From JACJWR01 sp963842975 (GTDB lineage: Bacteria > Actinomycetota > Actinomycetes > S36-B12 > UBA10799): a stretch of DNA of 64,000 nt. A model generated the notes under the pieces. It was not told the origin of the DNA. It did no database searches and saw only the letters and a program-made list of their open reading frames with translations. Positions within the stretch are counted from its first letter, which is position 1; each line of letters begins with the position of its first letter. Shown here one piece after another: positions 32,717 to 41,687 of this stretch. The position numbers were made by a program, and so were the translations under genes. The stretch lies in the NCBI GenBank assembly GCA_963842975.1, contig CAWJIH010000004.1, forward strand, positions 1-64,000, in the 5' to 3' direction.

Positions 32717-35305
32717 ATGGACATCGAATTCACTACCAAGGCGCAAGATGCCTTGGGCGCCGCGGTCAGGAGGGCCGCGGCCAACGGCAATGCCGAAGTG
32801 CAGCCGATACATCTGCTTGATGCGCTGTTGGGGCAGGGCGAGGGTATCGCCACCGCCCTGCTCGACCAAGTCGGTGTTGACCGGCGGGTGCTTGCCGCCG
32901 CGGTCTCTGCGGAACTGTCTCGATTGCCCTCGGCATCGGGCAGTTCGGTGGGAACACCGCAGTTGTCCCGTGCCATGTACGCGGTACTTCAAGCCGCCCA
33001 AGATCTGGCCAAGTCCCGCGGAGACGACTACGTTTCCACCGAACACCTGCTCGTAGGGCTATCGTCGGCCGGTGGCACTGGGGTGTCGGATCTGCTGGCC
33101 AGCGCCGGCGCAACCACCGAGGCACTTGTGGCAGCGCTCTCCGATGTGCGTGGCGCGGACCGCGTCACCAGCCGCGATCCAGAGGAGACATTCCAGGCGC
33201 TGGAGAAGTTCGGCGTCGACCTCACCAAACGAGCCGCGGAAGGCAAGATCGACCCGGTCATCGGACGCGACTCCGAAATCCGCCGAGTCATCCAAGTGCT
33301 GTCGCGTCGGACGAAGAACAACCCGGTGCTGATCGGGGAACCCGGGGTGGGAAAGACCGCCGTGGTCGAAGGACTGGCGCGGCGGATCGTTGCCGGTGAC
33401 GTGCCCGAATCGTTGCGCGGGAAGAAGCTGATCGCGCTCGACCTCGGCAGCATGGTGGCCGGTGCGAAATACCGCGGCGAGTTCGAAGAACGGCTCAAGG
33501 CGGTGCTGGAGGAGATTGCCGCCAGCGATGGCCAGGTGATCACTTTCATCGATGAGTTGCACACCGTGGTGGGAGCCGGAGCCTCCGGCGAAGGTGCGAT
33601 GGACGCCGGAAACATGCTCAAGCCGATGCTTGCCCGAGGTGAGCTTCGGATGATCGGTGCCACGACTCTCGACGAATACCGCGAATACGTGGAAAAGGAC
33701 CCTGCTCTGGAGCGGCGGTTTCAACAGGTCTTCGTGGGTGAGCCGAGTGTGGAGGACACAATCGGAATCCTGCGCGGGCTGAAGGAGAAATACGAGGCAC
33801 ACCACAAGGTAGCGATCTCGGATGCCGCGGTGGTGGCAGCAGCGACGCTGTCCGACCGTTACATCACCTCCCGGTTCCTGCCGGACAAGGCGATCGACCT
33901 GGTCGACGAGGCCTCCAGCCGCCTGCGCATGGCCATCGACTCTTCGCCAGAGGAGATCGACACCCTGCAACGGCAGGTCGACCGGATGCGGATGGAAGAG
34001 TTGGCCTTGGCCAATGAATCCGACGAAGCGTCCAAGGAGCGGCTCAAGAAGTTGCAGGCGGACATCGCCGACAAGGACGAGGCGCTGCGCGGGCTCAAAG
34101 CCCGGTGGGAGCAGGAGAAGGGCGCTCTCGACCGGATCGGTGACCTCAAGATCGAGATCGATGAGTTGCGGGTACGTGCCGATCGCGCCCAACGCGACGG
34201 CGACTTTGAGGCTGCATCTCGCTTGGTCTACGCCGAGATCCCGGCCAAAGAAGCCGAGTTGGAGGCAGCGGCCGCGGCCGCAAACGACCGGGAGGGAATG
34301 GTCGGCGAAGAAGTCGGGGCCGACGATGTGGCCGAGGTCGTGTCGGCTTGGACCGGCATCCCGGCCGGACGTTTGCTGGAGGGCGAAACCGAGAAACTGC
34401 TGCGGATGGAGGATTACCTCTCCGACCGGGTCATCGGCCAGGACGACGCAGTACGCACGGTCTCGGACGCGGTACGCCGCAGTCGTGCTGGCATTTCGGA
34501 TCCGGATCGACCCACCGGGTCGTTCCTCTTCCTCGGGCCCACCGGCGTGGGCAAAACAGAGTTGGCCAAAGCGTTGGCAGAGTTTCTGTTCGACGACGAA
34601 CGGGCCATGATCCGAATCGACATGAGCGAGTACGGGGAGAAACACTCCGTCGCTCGCCTGGTCGGTGCCCCTCCCGGCTATGTCGGCTACGAAGAGGGCG
34701 GGCAGCTCACCGAAGCTGTGCGCCGTCGGCCCTATGCGGTGGTCTTGCTCGACGAGGTGGAGAAGGCTCACCCGGAGGTATTCAACATCCTGCTTCAGGT
34801 GTTCGACGATGGTCGGCTCACCGATGGTCAAGGCCGCACGGTGGACTTCCGGAACGTCATCCTGATCCTCACGTCCAACCTCGGTTCGCAGTTCCTCATC
34901 GATACTTCGAAACCGTTCGAGCAACGCGCAGACGAGGTCATGGAGGTCGTGCGGGCGGCGTTCAAGCCCGAGTTCCTCAACCGGCTCGACGACATCGTGA
35001 TGTTCCACCCACTCAGCGAGGCCAACCTGGAGCGCATCGTCGGGCTGCAGCTTGACGCCCTCGGAGACCGCCTAGCCGATCGGCGGATCACCCTCGATGT
35101 CACCGACAGCGCCAAGGCTTGGCTGGCCAGACGCGGTTTCGATCCGATCTACGGAGCACGGCCGCTTCGGCGTTTGGTGCAGACCGCGGTCGGCGACCAG
35201 TTGGCCCGGCAGATCCTCGGCGGGGTGGTGCGGGATGGTTCGACCGTGTTGGTTGACGCGCCCGACGGAGCCGACGCCGGCGAACTCGTCGTGAATCCGG
35301 TCTAG
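32717..35305 (+). CDS. clpB: Disaggregase ClpB
   Basis: 862-residue AAA+ chaperone that works with DnaK/DnaJ/GrpE to rescue aggregated proteins. It has an N-terminal Clp repeat domain and a first ATPase with GEPGVGKTA and VITFIDELHT. A coiled-coil middle domain (about residues 400-530, typical of ClpB) precedes a second ATPase with GPTGVGKTELAKALAEFLFD and VVLLDEVEKAHPEVF. It lies 75 bp after hspR with its own AAAGGAC ribosome binding site; no separate HAIR site was found there, so read-through from dnaK is likely. Confidence 0.97.
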   Translation: MDIEFTTKAQDALGAAVRRAAANGNAEVQPIHLLDALLGQGEGIATALLDQVGVDRRVLAAAVSAELSRLPSASGSSVGTPQLSRAMYAVLQAAQDLAKSRGDDYVSTEHLLVGLSSAGGTGVSDLLASAGATTEALVAALSDVRGADRVTSRDPEETFQALEKFGVDLTKRAAEGKIDPVIGRDSEIRRVIQVLSRRTKNNPVLIGEPGVGKTAVVEGLARRIVAGDVPESLRGKKLIALDLGSMVAGAKYRGEFEERLKAVLEEIAASDGQVITFIDELHTVVGAGASGEGAMDAGNMLKPMLARGELRMIGATTLDEYREYVEKDPALERRFQQVFVGEPSVEDTIGILRGLKEKYEAHHKVAISDAAVVAAATLSDRYITSRFLPDKAIDLVDEASSRLRMAIDSSPEEIDTLQRQVDRMRMEELALANESDEASKERLKKLQADIADKDEALRGLKARWEQEKGALDRIGDLKIEIDELRVRADRAQRDGDFEAASRLVYAEIPAKEAELEAAAAAANDREGMVGEEVGADDVAEVVSAWTGIPAGRLLEGETEKLLRMEDYLSDRVIGQDDAVRTVSDAVRRSRAGISDPDRPTGSFLFLGPTGVGKTELAKALAEFLFDDERAMIRIDMSEYGEKHSVARLVGAPPGYVGYEEGGQLTEAVRRRPYAVVLLDEVEKAHPEVFNILLQVFDDGRLTDGQGRTVDFRNVILILTSNLGSQFLIDTSKPFEQRADEVMEVVRAAFKPEFLNRLDDIVMFHPLSEANLERIVGLQLDALGDRLADRRITLDVTDSAKAWLARRGFDPIYGARPLRRLVQTAVGDQLARQILGGVVRDGSTVLVDAPDGADAGELVVNPV

Positions 35306-35320
35306 CGACGGGTCCCTGGC

Positions 35321-35429
35321 CCGGGGGAGGCGGAAAGCGCCCCGCGCAGGCGTAAAGGCAAAAAGCGCACGCTGACTTTGCCTACGGACAAACGCCCTAG
35401 CCAAGCGGGGCGCTTTCCGCCTCCCCCGG
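35321..35429. repeat. Perfect 25-bp inverted repeat after clpB
   Basis: Arms at 35321-35345 and 35405-35429 are exact complements (first arm starts CCGGGGGAGGCGGAAAGCGC), enclosing 59 nt that contain a smaller AGGCAAA/TTTGCCT stem. It starts 16 bp after the clpB stop, before the convergent DUF2516 gene, and could act as a bidirectional terminator. Its size and perfection also fit a small mobile palindromic element. Confidence 0.85.
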
Positions 35430-35468
35430 TGCGGGGCACCTCGCGCGCCCTACGAGCGCCGATGAGCG

Positions 35469-35741
35469 TCAGGTGCCGGTGAGTTCCTTGATCTTGGGCC
35501 GCACGTCGGCGAAGTAGACCCCCATGGCCACCACCCCTGCCAGACCCAGAATCGACACCGGCGCGATGAACACGAACGCTGCGGCGATCACCAGCAGACC
35601 GATCCACATTGGCTTGCTCAGCCGGCCGATGTAGTTGAACGCGCTGGCAGGCCTGCGGATGCAGTCGACAAGCGCCACCAAAGTGGCGATCGTGAGGCCG
35701 ATCTGAAGGGCAGTGACGACGAGGTCTACGAGTCCGGGCAT
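35469..35741 (-). CDS. DUF2516-family small membrane protein
   Basis: 90-residue protein with two or three transmembrane helices (LVVTALQIGLTIATLVALVD, PMWIGLLVIAAAFVFIAPVS, GLAGVVAMGVYFAD) and the family block DCIRRPASAFNYIGRLSKPMW. Function unknown. Its position after an HBHA-like gene and an XRE regulator matches the mycobacterial Rv0474-Rv0476 order. Confidence 0.82.
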   Translation of the reverse strand: MPGLVDLVVTALQIGLTIATLVALVDCIRRPASAFNYIGRLSKPMWIGLLVIAAAFVFIAPVSILGLAGVVAMGVYFADVRPKIKELTGT

Positions 35742-35776
35742 GTCATAAGGGTAAGTGCTGACGCCAGAGACGCAAA

Positions 35777-35818
35777 GACGGCTGGTACCGGGGGCTATCC
35801 CATCCGGTACCAGCCGTC
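35777..35818 (-). terminator. Intrinsic terminator after the HBHA-like gene
   Basis: Perfect 15-bp arms (GACGGCTGGTACCGG at 35777-35791 and its complement at 35804-35818) with a 12-nt loop, 44 bp beyond the HBHA-like stop. On the minus strand the stem is followed by TTT then mixed bases, a weak U-tract. Confidence 0.75.
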
Positions 35819-35861
35819 GCCCGTCGAGCGGGGGGTGTCGCGCTCGGGTGCGTGTGGTGGA

Positions 35862-36506
35862 TCAGCGACCGATGCGCTCGCGCACTGACTTCACGGCCTC
35901 GTCGGTCCGCTCTTTCAGGTCCTGGGCGTGTGAATCGACATGACCCCGAAGGTCGACAAAGAAGTCGTTCAATTTGCCTGGCACGCTCTCGATGAACTCG
36001 ACCAGGTCGGAGCGGACTTCGTCCACCTTGGGCAGGTCCACCTTCGGCATCTCCACCTTCGGCAGGTCTACCTTGGGCAGGTCCACCTTCGGCATCTCCA
36101 CCTTCGAGAGGTCGAACTTGGGCAGGTCCACCTTCGGCAACTCAAACTTGGGCAGTTCGAAGTCCTTGAGGCCGTCCAGGAAGCCCTTGTCGGCCTTGTC
36201 GCCGCTGACGGCTTCGGTGACGGTCTCCTTGGCGACCTTGGCCTTCTCGGCGGTCGCCTTCTTCGCCTCGGTGGCCTTTTCGGTGGTCGCCTTCTTCGCC
36301 GCGGTCGCCTTCTTGGCGGTCGTCTTCTTCGCGGCGGTTGCCTTCTTGGTGGCAGCCTTCTTCGCAGTGGCGGCCTTCTTGGTGGCGGTCTTCTTCACCG
36401 TGTCCGCTGCTTCAGTCACAGCGTCTGTGGCGTTGTCGACTTGGTCGGTGACGGCCGCTGCGGCCTGGTCCGCCTTCGCTTCGACAGTCTCTGGGGTGTT
36501 CTCCAT
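35862..36506 (-). CDS. HBHA-like lysine/alanine-rich protein with pentapeptide repeats
   Basis: 214-residue low-complexity protein. Residues about 35-95 are a Lys/Ala/Thr tract (TKKAATAKKAATKKATAAKK) like histone H1 or the heparin-binding haemagglutinin tail. Residues about 108-160 are some eleven pentapeptides of type (D/E)(L/M)PK(V/F). A C-terminal amphipathic helix follows (DEVRSDLVEFIESVPGKLND). In HBHA the helical part precedes the Lys tail, so the order here is reversed. Synteny with Rv0474-Rv0476 supports the relation. ATG 36506 is preferred because AAGAGG lies 6 nt upstream; ATG 36512 abuts that sequence. Confidence 0.72.
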   Translation of the reverse strand: MENTPETVEAKADQAAAAVTDQVDNATDAVTEAADTVKKTATKKAATAKKAATKKATAAKKTTAKKATAAKKATTEKATEAKKATAEKAKVAKETVTEAVSGDKADKGFLDGLKDFELPKFELPKVDLPKFDLSKVEMPKVDLPKVDLPKVEMPKVDLPKVDEVRSDLVEFIESVPGKLNDFFVDLRGHVDSHAQDLKERTDEAVKSVRERIGR

Positions 36507-36522
36507 GGTCATCCTCTTCTCA

Positions 36523-37008
36523 TCAGGTGGTGGTCTGGGTCGGTATTTCCGACGTTGGCGACTCCGATTCGATCACTGGTTGATCGAGGTTGCCGCCGCT
36601 GTCGTCGGGATCGTGCGTGGCCGAGGTGTCGTCGGAGGTGCTGGCATCAACAGCTCCTTCCGGCACGGCTGGGGTGTTCTCCGCCACGAATGCCGAGTAG
36701 ATCTCAAACATCGCTCGGCGCTGTCGTTCCGTCAGTGAAGGATCTCGAGCTATGGCGGTTCGAACCAGGCTGTCGTCGTGCGATTCCAGCAACCCTGCTC
36801 GCACATACAACGTTTCGGCAGAGATGCGCAGCGCCGCTGCGATCTGGGTCAGGATCTCCGCGCTGGGTTTGCGCAGACCCCGCTCCACCTGGCTCAGGTA
36901 GGGGTTCGAGACGCCGGCACTCTTGGCGAGTTGGCGCAGGGACATTTGCGCGGCATTGCGCTGCTCCCTGATGTACTCGCCGAGGGTTCCGACATCTAGT
37001 TTGGACAC
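36523..37008 (-). CDS. XRE-family transcriptional regulator (Rv0474-like)
   Basis: 161-residue regulator. Residues about 5-65 form a Cro/CI HTH (GEYIREQRNAAQMSLRQLAK, then SAGVSNPYLSQVERGLRKPS). A short helical extension (SLTERQRRAMFEIYSAFVAE) and a disordered acidic tail follow. It precedes the HBHA-like gene by 16 bp and probably controls itself and that gene. GTG 37008 is taken from the conserved KLDVGTLGEYIREQR start; AGAGGT is unusually close. Confidence 0.85.
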   Translation of the reverse strand: MSKLDVGTLGEYIREQRNAAQMSLRQLAKSAGVSNPYLSQVERGLRKPSAEILTQIAAALRISAETLYVRAGLLESHDDSLVRTAIARDPSLTERQRRAMFEIYSAFVAENTPAVPEGAVDASTSDDTSATHDPDDSGGNLDQPVIESESPTSEIPTQTTT

Positions 37009-37026
37009 ACCTCTATGGTGCCCCAA

Positions 37027-37046
37027 GTGCTTGCAATTGCAAACAC
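37027..37046. promoter_or_regulatory. 20-bp palindrome upstream of the XRE gene
   Basis: GTGCTTGCAATTGCAAACAC is a palindrome with one mismatched pair and a perfect 12-bp core TTGCAATTGCAA. It begins 19 bp before the XRE start, next to a possible -10 (TAGTGT, 37043-37048, minus strand). The position fits autoregulation by the XRE protein. Confidence 0.6.
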
Positions 37047-37132
37047 TATTTGCGCGTAGTTAGCGGTGATGTCCATCACTTCAGCAACCGCCATGGTGAG
37101 AACTGCATCACTCCAGCAAGCACAAGCCGCCG

Positions 37133-38116
37133 CTAGAGGCCCTGCAATGTGACCACCGGGCGCATCTGCCCGGCCGGCCGGCCACCGCCGAGCACCTTCT
37201 CCCAGTCTGCGATCGGCTCCAACGCCGCCTGGTCGAAGCCGAGCGCTGCCAGCGTGCCGGCGATGGCAGCCGGGCGAGCTCGCGCGCCACCGTCGGAAAT
37301 TTTCAAAGCCAGACCACGGCCATCGGGAAGGGCTGCGGCGTACATCCCGTCGGCTCCGTCCTTGGCGATCAAACCGGGGAACATCGTCATCAGCGCCGTC
37401 GCTTCCCGTCGGGTCCCCGCGACGTATTCCGGGGCCGCGCGCATACCGTCTGCGATCACCGACGCCGCCGATCCGGGAGGTCCCTGCACCAGCCCCGAGA
37501 ATGCCCGTGCGAGCCCCACGAGCGGGACTGCCCAGATCATGGCCCCGCAACCGTCCACTGCGCGGGCTGCAGGGTCGGCTCCGGTTGTGGCAGCGACGAT
37601 GTCGCTCAGGGCACTCGGCAGCGGGTGGGACGGGTCCAGGTAGCCGCGGATTGGCCAGCCGTTGGCCTGGCAGGTGGCGAGCATGGCTGCGTGTTTGCCG
37701 GAGCAGTTTGCCCGGATGGAAGTCTTGCCGCCGCCAGCGGCAATCCAGGCGACCTTCTCCTGCTCATCGAACGGCCAGTCGGGTGTGTTTGCCAGCGCGG
37801 ACTCGTCCAAGCCGACGGACTCCAGAACCGCCTGCACCCCTGCCACATGCATCGGCTCACCCGAGTGGGAGGACGCGGCCAGCGCCGCGGACACTTGGGA
37901 CGCCGGACGAAAGCCAAGCTCAACCATGCCCTGGGCCAGGATCGGTTTGAGTGAAGATCGGGCAAACGCAGCGGTATTCGGGTCACCTGCCCAGGCGATC
38001 AGTTCGCCGTCACCGGAAACCACAGCGATGTCGGCTCGATGCACCGATTCGACGATGCCACCGCGGAGCACTTCGACAGCGATGGGTGCCGCGGCGCCGT
38101 CTCCGACGAAGCCCAT
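37133..38116 (-). CDS. Asparaginase (Asparaginase_II family)
   Basis: 327-residue enzyme of the thermolabile-type asparaginase family (PF06089). Conserved blocks are VEVLRGGIVESVHRADIAVV, AFARSSLKPILAQGMVE, ASSHSGEPMHVAGV, RANCSGKHAAMLATC and AVDGCGAMIWAVPL. It hydrolyses asparagine to aspartate and ammonia, probably in the cytoplasm. No signal peptide is present. Confidence 0.87.
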   Translation of the reverse strand: MGFVGDGAAAPIAVEVLRGGIVESVHRADIAVVSGDGELIAWAGDPNTAAFARSSLKPILAQGMVELGFRPASQVSAALAASSHSGEPMHVAGVQAVLESVGLDESALANTPDWPFDEQEKVAWIAAGGGKTSIRANCSGKHAAMLATCQANGWPIRGYLDPSHPLPSALSDIVAATTGADPAARAVDGCGAMIWAVPLVGLARAFSGLVQGPPGSAASVIADGMRAAPEYVAGTRREATALMTMFPGLIAKDGADGMYAAALPDGRGLALKISDGGARARPAAIAGTLAALGFDQAALEPIADWEKVLGGGRPAGQMRPVVTLQGL

Positions 38117-38213
38117 ACCATCCCCAATCCTTGAGTTTGCGTGCGTCTGCGAACTGGCACCGTTCCGCCGTGACCATAGCGCGAGACAGGAGCGGACGTG
38201 TCAGCATGTCCTC

Positions 38214-39149
38214 GTGACTATCGCAGCCAACCTCCATCACGGCCGCAGGGCGGCCGAGGAGGTTCTGCGAGCGACGGTTGCCACCCGCTTCACCGGTCGG
38301 GTCGACATGACCTCGGTAGGAGGTGAGTTGGCCCGAGTCTGGTTTGCCGACGGTTTTGTGTTGGCCGCGGCTGTGCCGGGTCCGCGACCCCGGCTGGGGG
38401 TCCGTCTGTTGTCGGCTGGGCTGCTGCAACCAGAGGACCTTGATGCGGCGCTGAAGGAGCAGGCCACGCAGGCCAGTGCGGAGCCACTAGGTGTCATGTT
38501 GGTCCGCCGAGGTGCAATTGACCGGACCGAAGTCGACCATGTCGCACGGATCCAACTCGTCGATCAGGTCGCCGACCTCCTCGGCTGGGAACTGGTCGGG
38601 GCGGCACAGTTCAGCGGGGATCGCCCTTCCGCTGCACTGGATCAGGCGATGCCGGTGGATGAAGTGATCCGGCTGGCGCGAGCCCGGCGGGAAGTGTGGG
38701 AGATGCTGGTCAACCGCCTGGGCGGTGCCCAAGGAGTCCTGCGGCCGTCCATGTTGGCGGCGCCGCGGGCGAATCTGCTGCTGGGACCCTACGACTGGGC
38801 CGTTCTGATGAAGGTCGACGGAGTACGCACGTTGGAGGTCCTCGCAGCTGATTGCGGCTTGAGTATGTACGAGACGGCGCAAATCGTCGACGCGCTGGCC
38901 AACGTCGGATTGGTCGTGCTCCCGGCTCCTGGGCCTCCTGCCCGTTCTGGGCCTCCTGAGCCTCCCGCTCCTTCGGCGCGTCCGGCGCAGCAGCGTCCGG
39001 CCGCTGCTGGCCCCCCACGGCCGACGTCGGAGTCCGTCTCAGAAGCCCCGGCCGAAAGCGATGCAGATGCCCGACGTCGCGCGAGCGTGGACACGGCCGC
39101 TTTGCTGAAGGAGCTCTCCGCGCTCAACCGCGGCTCCGGCACCGAATAG
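38214..39149 (+). CDS. DUF4388 domain-containing protein
   Basis: 311-residue soluble protein. The N-terminal domain (AEEVLRATVATRFTGRVDMTSVGGELARVWFADGFVLAAAVPG) matches DUF4388/PatA-like. A GspE N-terminal-like segment (LGVRLLSAGLLQPEDLDAAL, PLGVMLVRRGAIDRTEV) and a winged-helix-like region (DWAVLMKVDGVRTLEVLAADCG) follow. The last 80 or so residues are Pro/Ala-rich. The architecture suggests a signalling or assembly adaptor; function unknown. GTG 38214 is the most likely start. Confidence 0.72.
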   Translation: MTIAANLHHGRRAAEEVLRATVATRFTGRVDMTSVGGELARVWFADGFVLAAAVPGPRPRLGVRLLSAGLLQPEDLDAALKEQATQASAEPLGVMLVRRGAIDRTEVDHVARIQLVDQVADLLGWELVGAAQFSGDRPSAALDQAMPVDEVIRLARARREVWEMLVNRLGGAQGVLRPSMLAAPRANLLLGPYDWAVLMKVDGVRTLEVLAADCGLSMYETAQIVDALANVGLVVLPAPGPPARSGPPEPPAPSARPAQQRPAAAGPPRPTSESVSEAPAESDADARRRASVDTAALLKELSALNRGSGTE

Positions 39150-39193
39150 CGACAGAAACCACGGTGGTAGCCGCCGCGTGAACAGGTGCGGCG

Positions 39194-39658
39194 CTATACC
39201 TCAACGAGCAGCGTGAAGGGCCCGTCGTTGGTGAGTGCCACGCGCATATCCGCGCCGAACTCCCCCTCGGCAACGGTGGCACCGAGGTCGCGCAGAGCCG
39301 AGCTGAAGGCAGCAACCAGCGGCTCGGCGACCTCGCCCGGGGCGGCAGCTTCCCAGGTCGGTCGGCGGCCCTTCGACGTTGATCCGTAGAGCGTGAACTG
39401 GCTGACCACCAAGACTGGCAAGGAGAGGTCTGCTGCAGACACCTCTCGAGCGCTGCTGGGCAACTGGCACAGCGGAAATCGGGTGACGTCGAAGATTCGT
39501 AGGCCGTACACCTTGGAAGCGAGCTTGCGCGCAGCAGCTGGCGTGTCGGTATGAGTCGCGCCCACAAACGTGAGCAGACCAGGCCCGGAGATCTCGCCGA
39601 CAATCTCGCCAGCGACCCGCACCGCTGCGGAGTCCACCCGCTGCACGAGGGCCCGCAT
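39194..39658 (-). CDS. dtd: D-aminoacyl-tRNA deacylase
   Basis: 154-residue DTD. It carries the family motifs SQFTLYG and NDGPFT (usually NxGPVT) and starts MRALVQRVDSAAVRV. It hydrolyses D-amino acids from tRNA. It is the last gene of the DUF4395-to-dtd operon, its ATG overlapping the ygfZ TAA (TAATG). Confidence 0.94.
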   Translation of the reverse strand: MRALVQRVDSAAVRVAGEIVGEISGPGLLTFVGATHTDTPAAARKLASKVYGLRIFDVTRFPLCQLPSSAREVSAADLSLPVLVVSQFTLYGSTSKGRRPTWEAAAPGEVAEPLVAAFSSALRDLGATVAEGEFGADMRVALTNDGPFTLLVEV

Positions 39659-40701
39659 TAATTCACCACCACGGGCTCGATGCTGGCGGGCGCCCCGGCC
39701 ACGGTCACGATGGCATCGTCAGGGGTGGTCCGCTTCACCAAAGCGGTGGCGATCGGGCCCAACTCATAGTGCCGTGCCGCGGTTCCGACCCAGCCGATGG
39801 TCCGCTCGTTAAGCGTCACCGGATCGCCGTGGGCCGGGAAGGCCCCGGTGGAACCATCGATGTGCAGCAGCACCAAACGCCGAGGTGGGCGGCCCATGTT
39901 GTGCACTCGCGCGACCGTCTCCTGCCCGCGGTAACAACCCTTGGCCAGATGCACCGCCGGGCCGATCCAACCAACCTCGTGCGGGATGGTTTTGTGGTCA
40001 GTCTCCGGGCCCAACCGGGGCATTCCCGCGGCCACTCGGAGCGCTTCGTAGGCCCAACTGCCAGCGGGATCTCCCGCGGCATCAAGGTAGGCATCCAATT
40101 CCCCGCGGGGCACCAGCACTTGCGCGCCGGCGAACACTCCGGGCCGTTCGCGCACGTACTTCGAGGCATCGCCACCACGGTCGGAGCCCGAAGGTGTGAC
40201 GCCGGTGCCGGCGAATTCGGATGGGACCAGCCACGTCGGGTGGTCGGGGTCGGCTGCTCGTCTAGGCAACCACACCACTGCCCGGTCCGATGTGGCGTCA
40301 CGGACGTCCACCCGGAGCATGAACTTCATCGACTCCAGGTAGTCCACTAGCGATTGGGCACTGCCAGGTTCCACTACCAACCAGGTGGTGACGCCATCGT
40401 CGACCAGGTGTAGTTCGTGTTCGACGTGCCCGTGAGGATCCAGGATCAAGGTGGTGGCCGATTCGCCGGGGGCCAGGTGATTCAGATCGGCAGTCGATAG
40501 CGAGTGCAGCCACGTCAGCCGATCCGCACCGGTCACGGCGATCACGGCCAAGTGGGAGAGGTCCACCGCTCCCCGCCCGGCGGCCAACTTCCGTTGCTCG
40601 GAGTGTGGATCGCCGTAGTGCCAGGGCACTCCGAGGTCGGGGGACTCCGGCGGGGCCGGGACAGCGCCAGGGCACGAGAGCCTGGGAGATTCGTAGGTCA
40701 C
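39658..40701 (-). CDS. ygfZ: Folate-binding YgfZ/GcvT-family protein
   Basis: 347-residue protein related to the aminomethyltransferase GcvT and to YgfZ. The YgfZ signature KGCYRGQETVARVHNMG is present, with DLSHLAVIAVTGADRLTWLHSL near the N-terminus. YgfZ proteins help assemble or repair Fe-S clusters in a folate-dependent way. GTG 40701 is chosen because it overlaps the fur stop (GTGA); the frame continues upstream without similarity. Confidence 0.9.
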   Translation of the reverse strand: MTYESPRLSCPGAVPAPPESPDLGVPWHYGDPHSEQRKLAAGRGAVDLSHLAVIAVTGADRLTWLHSLSTADLNHLAPGESATTLILDPHGHVEHELHLVDDGVTTWLVVEPGSAQSLVDYLESMKFMLRVDVRDATSDRAVVWLPRRAADPDHPTWLVPSEFAGTGVTPSGSDRGGDASKYVRERPGVFAGAQVLVPRGELDAYLDAAGDPAGSWAYEALRVAAGMPRLGPETDHKTIPHEVGWIGPAVHLAKGCYRGQETVARVHNMGRPPRRLVLLHIDGSTGAFPAHGDPVTLNERTIGWVGTAARHYELGPIATALVKRTTPDDAIVTVAGAPASIEPVVVN

Positions 40702-41150
40702 GTCGGGGCTCCAGTTGTCGTTGAGGACGAGGGTGAGTCTGCCGCGCAGTCTGCGCAGCGTCCGTAGATCCCTGTGTGCGCAACATCGGCGACGAATCCG
40801 AGTCGATCGAGGACTGTCTGTGAGAATCCGGCGGCGACGTCGGCCGGAAGGCTCTGCACCTTGCCACACTCCACACAGCGGAAATGGAGATGCGCCGGGC
40901 TGTCCGCCGCATGGTAGGTGGGGGATCCGGTTCCGATGTGGGCGTGGCTGACCAGTCCAACTACCTCTAGCACGTCTAGCACCCGATACACGGTCGACAG
41001 ATTCACCGCGGGGGACGACTGGTGAATCCAACCCAAAATTTGCTCTGGCGTCGCATGACGCAATTCCGATACCGCGGCGAAGACAAGCAACCGCTGCGGT
41101 GTCGCCCGGTAGCCGTGGTCGCGCAGGACCTGTGCGCCGTCCAGGCTCAC
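40698..41150 (-). CDS. Fur-family metal-responsive regulator
   Basis: 150-residue Fur-type regulator. The winged helix is GYRATPQRLLVFAAVSELRHATPEQIL with STVYRVLDVLEVVGLVS. The dimerisation part has HLHFRCVECGKV and a second CxxC (GRCADC) for structural zinc. Which metal it senses (Fe, Zn or other) cannot be told. GTG 41150 overlaps the nitrobindin stop (GTGA). Confidence 0.88.
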   Translation of the reverse strand: MSLDGAQVLRDHGYRATPQRLLVFAAVSELRHATPEQILGWIHQSSPAVNLSTVYRVLDVLEVVGLVSHAHIGTGSPTYHAADSPAHLHFRCVECGKVQSLPADVAAGFSQTVLDRLGFVADVAHTGIYGRCADCAADSPSSSTTTGAPT

Positions 41151-41683
41151 TGCGCCAACGGCTGGAGGCGTGCGGACAGGTGGTTCACCAACGGCTGGCC
41201 CATGGCGGCCATGTCGTAGGTCCACAGGAGTTCCCCGGCCACCAGGCCGTAGAGGCGCTGGCCGGCGTTGACTTCTTTGGCCGAGGGCGCCCGCATCACT
41301 CCGTCGGTGGTCAGTTCCATCCGGGCACCGGTGATCACGGCATTTTCGATTCCGGTGACCTCGACCTTGCCGAACCACAGTTCCGAGATGCCCGTTGGAT
41401 GCTGCAGGAGCAGTTCGCATTCATTGTTTGGCAAGGGCCGGAAGTAGCCACTCTCGGTTCCGCTCGGGCGGACCTTCGATCCCTCATCGTCGATGATCCA
41501 GGAGCGGCTCACGTAGGAGATGAAAGGTCGACCGTCGTTACTGAAGGCCACTTCCTGGTAGAACCGAAAATCCTCAATGGTTGGGTACTGCCCGAGACCA
41601 ACACCGGCCCACGAACCCAGCAACCACGACAGGTGGGTCAATTCCACGGGCAGCGTCGGAGGCGGCTGTTCGGCAGCAGACAA
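41147..41683 (-). CDS. Nitrobindin-type haem-binding beta-barrel protein
   Basis: 178-residue FABP-like protein. WLLGSWAGVGLGQYP carries the GxWxGxG nitrobindin motif, and the C-terminal GQPLVNHLSARLQPL holds the His expected to bind haem. Nitrobindins bind ferric haem and isomerise peroxynitrite. It lies in an operon with Fur, a DsrE-like protein and YgfZ. Only 4 bp separate it from the small membrane protein gene upstream. Confidence 0.87.
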   Translation of the reverse strand: MSAAEQPPPTLPVELTHLSWLLGSWAGVGLGQYPTIEDFRFYQEVAFSNDGRPFISYVSRSWIIDDEGSKVRPSGTESGYFRPLPNNECELLLQHPTGISELWFGKVEVTGIENAVITGARMELTTDGVMRAPSAKEVNAGQRLYGLVAGELLWTYDMAAMGQPLVNHLSARLQPLAQ

Positions 41684-41687
41684 TCTG

